Of a stretch of 8,705 nucleotides of DNA, positions 1 to 5,933 are shown in pieces. This stretch comes from an uncultured Verrucomicrobiales bacterium (GTDB lineage: Bacteria > Verrucomicrobiota > Verrucomicrobiia > Verrucomicrobiales > Akkermansiaceae). The stretch's first letter is position 1, and the number at the start of each line of letters is the position of its first letter. A model generated the notes under the pieces. That model worked only from the letters and a program-made list of their open reading frames with translations. It had not been told where the DNA came from and did not search any database. Position numbers and translations under genes: made by a program. The stretch spans positions 1-8,705 of the forward strand of contig CALBVA010000050.1 of assembly GCA_937969125.1 (NCBI GenBank). Reading direction: 5' to 3'.

Positions 1-3000
1 AAATCTGCTGAATGGAACAGCGTTCACTTCACTGTCTCTGGCGGAGCGGTCGTGCCCATCGAGCTGAACGGTCTCCCGGAATCTGCCGCCTTCGATCCGA
101 GCCTCACCACACGTCCAGCCGTCGTCGGTGACCTCCATCGCGCTTTCCTTCCCGCCAGCGGCCAATGCCACCTCGCTTGGCAAAACGGACGAAAAGCGGG
201 CGATGGAAAGCTCTTCTTCACCACCTCCTCCATGGGCGAGATCTCCGTCGGAGCCGGACTGCTCAACCAGATCGAGACCCTCACCGTGAAGGCCCTTCAG
301 GGGTCGCTTACTTCCCTGAATCTCCAGACTGCAGGTGATGGAGAAGTCCTCGCCATTGAGGGACCCAATATCCTCGGCTGGTCGATCAACGACGCGGGCC
401 TCCTTGCGATCTCGCTTAACCGTCCAGTCGAGAAGGTGGCCTCCTTCCACATCCGCTCGCAAACCGCTCTCAATGCCCTCCCGGTTCAAGCGGAGCCACT
501 CCGCTTCACTCCCGTCGGCGCGGTGCGGCATTCCGGATACCTTCGCATCTATAATCGCGGCGCGGTTCGTATCGAGGTCATGAAAACCCAGGGCCTCACC
601 CAGCTCTCGCCTGATCAATACCCCGAGGCCACCGCCTTGCCGGAGTCCCTTCGCCAGGTTTTCCACTACCGCTTCCCTGCGCAGGATCGCGCCTTCACCA
701 TCGCCGCGGAGCGAGTGAAGCCGGAGATCAATCTCTCCCAATCCCTCAGCTACACTCTCACTGAAACCGACCGCGTCCTGCATGCGAATCTCGAACTGGA
801 GATCCGCGAAGCGGCCATCCGCGAGTGGGAGCTGAGCGCCCCCGGTGATTACTCCGTGGTTTCCGTTACCGGTGCAGACGTAGCGGACTACGTCGCGAGC
901 CAGCCGGAAAAAGGACGCCGCCGGATTAAGGTCATCTTTGGAAAAGAAGTGGCGGGTCACCGCCTCATCCGCCTGCACCTCGAGAAAAATGAACCCGCGA
1001 AAGCCGGCTCTTGGCAGCTCCCTGTCCTCACCTATCCCGGAAGCCAAGCCGTGCGCGGTGAAATTGGCGTGAGTGCCGCTGCCGGATTCCGCATCACTCC
1101 GGGCACTGTCGATGGCCTCTCCGAGATGCCGCTTAATCAGCTCCTCAACCGCAGTGACGACCTCCAGCAGGCCTTCCGCATCCGCGGGGAAAAGTGGTCC
1201 GCCGCCCTCGCGGTCGATGCTCTTAGCCAGAACGTTCAGGCCGATGTCTTTCACCTCTATTCGCTCAAGGAAGGCCGCGCCTACGTCAGCGTTCTCCTCA
1301 ATTATTTTGTCACTGGTGCTCCCGTCAATGAGTGGGAAATCTCCCTGCCGGAAGGATTGGAAAACCTCAGCGTGGATGGTCGTGATGTCCGGGATTCCCT
1401 GCGTGATGGTGATGTCGGGACCAATCTCACCGTCCCCCTGCATCGCCCCGTCATGGGAGCCTACCAGCTCCTCATCACCTATGAGCAGCCCGCCAATGAG
1501 TCCCTCACTCTCGGCTCACTCACCCCGCTTGCGGTGCAGGGTGAACGGGGCTTCGTCCAGGTCGTTAGCCCCGGACAGGTCGGCCTTACCGACCTCACCG
1601 CTGATGAAAAACTCATCAAGCTCGATCCACTCGAACTCCCCACCGAATACCAGCTCATGTCCCATGCGCCCACTCTCGCGGCCTGGCAATACAACTCCCG
1701 GCCCTTCGCGCTCGGCGCAGAGGTCTCGTGGTTCACGCGGGGTGAGATTGCCAAGCAGATCGTGGAGTATGCCGACTTCACCAGCCGCATCGCGCGGGAT
1801 GGGGGAGTAGTCACCCAGTCTGTCTTCCACGTTCGCACCCGCGGTAGCCGGACGATCGGACTCGAAGTTCCCAAGGGCATCCTCATTCGCGAAGTGAGCG
1901 TCGCCGGAGAAAAAGTCACCATTCGCGAATCGGGGGATCAACGCCTCATCCCGCTTCCCGCATTGGTGAGCGCGCAGGCACCGGTCCGCATTGAAGTCCG
2001 CAGCAGCATGAGTCCGTCGGCTTCTGGTGAACAGATCCGCATCACCGCCCCCACCATCGGCGGCACCACTCGGCTTCTCACGAATTGGAAAATCATTCCC
2101 GATTCCGGCCACGTCCTCGAGCCCATCGGAGCCAGCGGATTGGAACTCCTCACCTCGTATGTCAGTCAAAGCGGCTTCACCTGGATCGAGCAATACGCCC
2201 TCCTCAGCTTCACACTGCTGGTCATCACCTGGATCTTTGGCACCCTCGTCATGCGCGTGCGAGCTGGGGTTTCCCTCATCGGTGCTGCTCTCGTGCTTTT
2301 CGCTGCTGCGGGTGCCTTTTACCTCTCGGCAAAGGGCTTCGCCCAGACCTCCGCCCTTCCGGATGCTCTCGAATACTCCGTCCCGGTCACCGCTCCCGGT
2401 CAGGCCCTCGCGGTGATGGTAGCGCACGTGGAGGAGGACGCAGTGAGCGTTTCGGATCTCGGTCTTTTCCTTCTCCTGCTCGCCGTCGGCCTCTTTTATC
2501 TCGCCTGGAAGTTGCCTTCCCACCGTGGCCTTATTGTCCTCGTTGGCGGCCTCGTCCTGACGGTGGGATTACTCAGCTTCGTCACCGGCGCGGGTTGGTT
2601 CTTTGCTCTTCTCGGGGTGCTCATTCTCATCCTCTGGTGGAAGGGCGTGCGGAGCCGACTGGAGATTTGGAAGGATCTCTTCCGTCGGGAGGATGATGAA
2701 CCGGAGGTCGCGGATGAACCTGAGTCGCCTTCCGGACTGACCGCACTTCTCGTCGCGGCGCTCCTAGCCTTATCCTTTAGTAACGCTCGCGGAGAGACTG
2801 CCGACTCCCTCACTGAGACCTGGTCCATCGCCGACCAACGCCTCAGCGCTTCCGCCGAGATTACCGTCACCGGAAAGGCTGGGGAGGAATTCCTCCTTCT
2901 TCGATCACCCGCCACTTTGACCTCCTTCGAGGGCGAAAATCTTAAAGTCGTTGCTGGAGAAAAGGGCTACCGTCTGATTCCGCTCGTTGATGGATCACAC

Positions 3001-5895
3001 CGCGCAACCTTCACTTATCAGGCACCGGCCACCAATCCATCCGATATCAAAACTGGTGTGCCCGTCCTCACCGGACTCGCCGCCGTGCGCTCGCTCACCG
3101 TGAGCTATGAAGCGGCGGGTTGGTCAATTGAATCCTCATCCGCCGTGCGCACCCGCGTCCTGAAAGGAAAGGGAGGGAAGAGTTCGACAAAACTCTGGCT
3201 CGCTCCGGAGGCCAATTCCTACCTCGTCCTCCGTCCCAAGGCTCGCGATGTCTCAGGCGAGGCTACGCAATTCTACGCCGAGCTCAGCCAGCTTTTTGTT
3301 CCCGGACCCGGCGTGGTCGATGGCCGTCATCAGGTCCGCATTCGTCCTGCCCAGGGACAGGTCCGCGAGCTCGTCCTTACGGTGCCAGAGGGTTTCACCA
3401 TTAGCGAAGTGAGCGGGAAGCCGATTGGTTCGTGGCGTTTCGATCCGGAGCAGCGACTCCTCACCGTCGCGATCACTCCGGTGCAGTCGCAGCCTTTCCA
3501 GTTCTTCGTTGAGAGTCAGCGCAGCCTTGGTGAGCTTCCGGCGGAGGTCTCCGTGGCTCCCATGAGGGTGAGGGGAGCTGCCGGAGAAGTGGGCATGCTC
3601 GCCCTAGCCTTCGGGCGCGAGGCCCAGCTCGATCAAGACACCCCAATCGGGATGTCCTTGGTCAATCTCGCTGACTTCGACGGCGGGCTTCTCCCGCGTG
3701 ACCGAGAGAACAAGCCCACTGCAAATCTGCAAAAGGCTTACCGTTACGCCAAGGCTGAGGCTTCTCTGAAAATCAAGGTAGCGCCCGTCGCGCCGGAAGT
3801 CAGAGTCAGCACTACGCAAACGCTTTCGATCGGTGATGAACGGACGGTATTGAATGCCCAACTCACCGCGACCATTACTCGTGCCGGGGTCTTTCGTCTG
3901 AGCTTCCCACTTCCGACGGGCTTCGAGGTGGAGTTTCTCTCCGGCCCGGCTCTCAGTCACTGGGCCGAGACCGAAGAGGGTGGGAAGCGATACGTCACCA
4001 TGAATCTTAATGGGAAAACCCTCGGGCAACATGCCTTCGCGGTCGTGCTGACCAGCCCTACACCCAAGATGCCCGTGGCCGACTGGGCCGTGCCGAAGCT
4101 CGTGCTGCGCGAGGCCGCTCGTCAGTCTGGTCAACTCGTCCTCGTCCCGGGGCGGGGGATTCAACTTCGTGTCGAAAAGCGAAAGGATGTTTCCGCTCTC
4201 GATCCCCGAAAGATTGGTAAGACCCAGTCGGGAGCCTTGGCCTTCCGCCTCCTCCAGAAATCCTGGGACCTGGGCTTGGCTATCGATCAGCTCGACCCTT
4301 CGATTGCCGCCGCCATTCTCCATGATGTCGAGCTGCGTGAGTCGCGCTCGATGTCGCGGATTGATTGCCGCTTTGAAATCGACAACGCCTCCCTTCGCGA
4401 ACTCGGAGTCAGACTCCCCGGCTTGAGCGAAGTCGATGCCCAGACCGTGCGGGCCTCCGGCGTTGAAGTACGAGACATCCTGAAGGTCGAGGAAGACCTC
4501 TGGAAGATCCGTTTCAAGCGCCGAGTCATCGGGGGCACTCTGGTGCGAATCGAATATGAGCAGAATAGCGAGATTCGTGAGATCCAAACCATGCTCGTCC
4601 CGGACGCGAGACAGCAGGAATCATTCCTCTCTTTCCGCCCGGGAGCCCGACTCGAGGTCACCGTCAACTCAGCCCCGAATTGGGCTGCGGTCGATTGGGT
4701 GAATCTGCCTAAAAATCTGCGCCAGATTGACCGCAGCGGAGCACCTGCAGCCTTGCTACGCAGTCGCCGTCCGGCAGCTGCGGTGGAGGTTTCCTTAAAG
4801 AGTCACGCCGTCGTCACCGCCTCACGCATCCGGGTGGTGAAGGGGCAATTGCTCACTGTGGTCTCACCAACGGGTGAATTGATGAATCAGGCGGAATTGA
4901 AGCTCGAAGCCAGCCAGCGAGGATCGCTCACTCTGACTCTCCCACCGAGCAGCCGACTCTTCGGAGTCTTCGTTAACGGCGAGAGTGCCAACGTGGTTCA
5001 GGATGACGAAGCCTACCGCTTCCAGGTCAGCGGCGATGCTGGCGGCACGGAAGCGCGGGTGAGATTCACCTACTCCACCAGCCTGAATGGTGTGGCCATG
5101 GATGATCTGGATCTGCAGGCCTTCAAGATTGGGGAACCATTGGAAAATGTCACTTGGACGATTTCAGTGCCGGAGGGATTTGTGATCGAAGGCGCGGCAG
5201 GGGATCTGGATCTCATCGATCGCGAGGATGAGGGCCGCATTTCCCAGTCGGAATACCTCGCCATGGTGAAGTCAGCCGGGACCGGCAAAGAGGCCCAGGC
5301 TCTCGCCCGCCTCAGCAAGGTTTCCGATTACCTGCAAGCCGGTGAACAGGAGAAAGCCGCCAAGACTCTGGAACAGGTTTCCAATGGTTGGGGCCTCGAT
5401 GCTGCTAGCAACGATGACGCCCGCGTGAAACTCGAAAGCCTCGTCACCCAGCAGGCCGTGGTGGGATTGAACACCCGCCGCCAGCGGATGTATTTCGACA
5501 ATATCACCGAGGGCAAAAATCTCGACGTCCAGCTCGCCGTCGATGAAAATCCCGTCTTCGCGGGTAAGCTGAACTTCGGTCGTGAGGACTATCAAAAAGT
5601 CCTGCAAGGAAATGACGCCACGGTGAACCGCATGCTTAGCACCATCGCGCAAAAGTGGGTCAAGCACCAACGCCTCACCGAGCCTGTCAGCCAAATGCTC
5701 GATCCCGTCATCCCCACCGGCGGGAAGAGGGTGACCTTTACAAGAGAACTTCAAGTCAGCGGCAACAAGCCCCTAAAGCTCGCCTTGGACGTCGAGCCTG
5801 AGGTAAAGGGGAGCTCGCTTGCAGGGAGGTTCTGGTTGCTGACACTGATCGTGGTTTGCTTGGTCTTTCACCGCTCATTACGGCAAGAGTCCTAA
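1..5895 (+). CDS. Giant membrane-anchored beta-sandwich protein with internally duplicated ectodomain, function unknown (5' partial)
   Basis: The frame is open from the first base to TAA at 5893-5895 (1,964 residues). A GTG at 52 is only the first in-frame start-like codon; the true start lies upstream, because coding sequence precedes it and the duplicated half has further homologous domain sequence on that side. I do not recognise an enzyme family. The visible order is: beta-rich ectodomain A (about 1-2160), five hydrophobic helices (2194-2640), an acidic loop, a sixth signal-peptide-like helix (2734-2787), beta-rich ectodomain B (about 2800-5205), a probably helical stretch (about 5206-5500), a further beta-like segment (about 5716-5802), and a final helix (5830-5868) followed by the basic tail HRSLRQES. 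Charges fit the positive-inside rule, placing both ectodomains outside the cytoplasmic membrane. I count only three cysteines, so no disulfide scaffold is likely. Large beta-rich proteins like this are familiar from Verrucomicrobiota and Planctomycetota as hypothetical proteins. A surface scaffold, adhesin or envelope-spanning role is plausible but inferred. Confidence 0.93.
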   Translation, partial: KSAEWNSVHFTVSGGAVVPIELNGLPESAAFDPSLTTRPAVVGDLHRAFLPASGQCHLAWQNGRKAGDGKLFFTTSSMGEISVGAGLLNQIETLTVKALQGSLTSLNLQTAGDGEVLAIEGPNILGWSINDAGLLAISLNRPVEKVASFHIRSQTALNALPVQAEPLRFTPVGAVRHSGYLRIYNRGAVRIEVMKTQGLTQLSPDQYPEATALPESLRQVFHYRFPAQDRAFTIAAERVKPEINLSQSLSYTLTETDRVLHANLELEIREAAIREWELSAPGDYSVVSVTGADVADYVASQPEKGRRRIKVIFGKEVAGHRLIRLHLEKNEPAKAGSWQLPVLTYPGSQAVRGEIGVSAAAGFRITPGTVDGLSEMPLNQLLNRSDDLQQAFRIRGEKWSAALAVDALSQNVQADVFHLYSLKEGRAYVSVLLNYFVTGAPVNEWEISLPEGLENLSVDGRDVRDSLRDGDVGTNLTVPLHRPVMGAYQLLITYEQPANESLTLGSLTPLAVQGERGFVQVVSPGQVGLTDLTADEKLIKLDPLELPTEYQLMSHAPTLAAWQYNSRPFALGAEVSWFTRGEIAKQIVEYADFTSRIARDGGVVTQSVFHVRTRGSRTIGLEVPKGILIREVSVAGEKVTIRESGDQRLIPLPALVSAQAPVRIEVRSSMSPSASGEQIRITAPTIGGTTRLLTNWKIIPDSGHVLEPIGASGLELLTSYVSQSGFTWIEQYALLSFTLLVITWIFGTLVMRVRAGVSLIGAALVLFAAAGAFYLSAKGFAQTSALPDALEYSVPVTAPGQALAVMVAHVEEDAVSVSDLGLFLLLLAVGLFYLAWKLPSHRGLIVLVGGLVLTVGLLSFVTGAGWFFALLGVLILILWWKGVRSRLEIWKDLFRREDDEPEVADEPESPSGLTALLVAALLALSFSNARGETADSLTETWSIADQRLSASAEITVTGKAGEEFLLLRSPATLTSFEGENLKVVAGEKGYRLIPLVDGSHRATFTYQAPATNPSDIKTGVPVLTGLAAVRSLTVSYEAAGWSIESSSAVRTRVLKGKGGKSSTKLWLAPEANSYLVLRPKARDVSGEATQFYAELSQLFVPGPGVVDGRHQVRIRPAQGQVRELVLTVPEGFTISEVSGKPIGSWRFDPEQRLLTVAITPVQSQPFQFFVESQRSLGELPAEVSVAPMRVRGAAGEVGMLALAFGREAQLDQDTPIGMSLVNLADFDGGLLPRDRENKPTANLQKAYRYAKAEASLKIKVAPVAPEVRVSTTQTLSIGDERTVLNAQLTATITRAGVFRLSFPLPTGFEVEFLSGPALSHWAETEEGGKRYVTMNLNGKTLGQHAFAVVLTSPTPKMPVADWAVPKLVLREAARQSGQLVLVPGRGIQLRVEKRKDVSALDPRKIGKTQSGALAFRLLQKSWDLGLAIDQLDPSIAAAILHDVELRESRSMSRIDCRFEIDNASLRELGVRLPGLSEVDAQTVRASGVEVRDILKVEEDLWKIRFKRRVIGGTLVRIEYEQNSEIREIQTMLVPDARQQESFLSFRPGARLEVTVNSAPNWAAVDWVNLPKNLRQIDRSGAPAALLRSRRPAAAVEVSLKSHAVVTASRIRVVKGQLLTVVSPTGELMNQAELKLEASQRGSLTLTLPPSSRLFGVFVNGESANVVQDDEAYRFQVSGDAGGTEARVRFTYSTSLNGVAMDDLDLQAFKIGEPLENVTWTISVPEGFVIEGAAGDLDLIDREDEGRISQSEYLAMVKSAGTGKEAQALARLSKVSDYLQAGEQEKAAKTLEQVSNGWGLDAASNDDARVKLESLVTQQAVVGLNTRRQRMYFDNITEGKNLDVQLAVDENPVFAGKLNFGREDYQKVLQGNDATVNRMLSTIAQKWVKHQRLTEPVSQMLDPVIPTGGKRVTFTRELQVSGNKPLKLALDVEPEVKGSSLAGRFWLLTLIVVCLVFHRSLRQES
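172..2130 (+). repeat. Ectodomain copy A of an ancient internal protein duplication
   Basis: This is a protein-level repeat, not a DNA repeat. It pairs with copy B (about 3223-5205) at an offset of 3,051-3,075 nt along its whole length. Anchor pairs are PEINLS at 721 with PEVRVS at 3793; the P of ELSAPGD at 841 with the P of PLPTG at 3913; LPVLTY at 1018 with VPKLVL at 4090; SLPEG with RLPGL (P codons 1348 and 4417); ITYEQ with IEYEQ (Y codons 1480 and 4555); VPKG with LPPS (1870 and 4942); and tryptophan codons 2086 and 5155. Over the 51 residues starting at 721 and 3793 I count 12 identities with no gap. The motif P-x-G followed by alternating hydrophobics recurs at 331 (degenerate, A for P), 841, 1348, 1870 and 2098. 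The copy probably extends upstream of the window. Confidence 0.85.
2194..2787 (+). other. Central membrane domain of the giant protein: five-helix bundle, acidic loop and internal signal-like helix
   Basis: Hydrophobic segments lie at about 2194-2250, 2269-2329, 2455-2514, 2527-2589, 2596-2640 and 2734-2787. The connections carry the charges expected for a topology with both ectodomains outside: MRVRAG between helices 1 and 2, PSHR between 3 and 4, and KGVRSRLEIWKDLFRR after helix 5 are all basic and hence cytoplasmic. The segment between helices 2 and 3 (about 2330-2454) contains the negative run VEEDAV and would be outside. Helix 5 is followed by a strongly acidic, proline-containing loop (about 2689-2733). 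Helix 6 reads like a signal-peptide core ending in SFSNA, with small residues at -3 and -1 of a possible signal peptidase I site after the codon ending at 2787. Helix ends are estimates by eye. Confidence 0.75.
3223..5205 (+). repeat. Ectodomain copy B of the internal protein duplication
   Basis: This is the partner of copy A. Motif anchors (proline codons at 3385, 3913, 4417, 4942 and 5170) are 176, 168, 175 and 76 codons apart, against 170, 169, 174 and 76 in copy A. A further module with the same look precedes it: LLLRSPATL, proline codon at 2908, 159 codons before 3385. Its counterpart in copy A would lie upstream of the window. Each module ends in a strand of the type RIEYEQ, RFTYS or TFTYQ, typical of beta-sandwich domains. 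Copy B lacks a following multi-helix bundle and instead runs into a probably helical tail and a single terminal helix. Low identity means the duplication is old and the DNA no longer looks repeated. Confidence 0.85.
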
Positions 5896-5933
5896 GATTT
5901 CTCTTCGCAGCTTTTTGGGTCATCTCATCAGCC

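Noticed and set aside
52..54. GTG as the start codon of the giant protein
   Set aside because: The frame is open to base 1 with normal coding sequence, no signal peptide follows, and the duplication implies more protein upstream.
1516..2523. A 335-codon open frame on the - strand inside the giant gene
   Set aside because: It is a codon-register antisense shadow of the + gene; the same holds for 3604-4587. The translation is low in recognisable structure and the sense frame is open and domain-rich throughout.
2085..2696. A + strand frame of 203 codons overlapping the membrane bundle
   Set aside because: It is a +2 frame reading of hydrophobic codons, giving an Arg/Pro/Ser-rich translation typical of off-frame high-GC coding sequence.
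2689..2820. A separate gene starting here, with the long frame being an assembly fusion
   Set aside because: There is no in-frame ATG with a ribosome-binding site at the junction, the frame is continuous, and the basic and acidic loop before the helix gives a coherent membrane topology. An old natural fusion explains it better.
5885..5916. Possible terminator: AAGAG/CTCTT inverted repeat, then TTTTT at 5912-5916
   Set aside because: The stem is only five A/G-rich pairs with an 11-nt loop, and six bases separate it from a short T-run. This is too weak to call.
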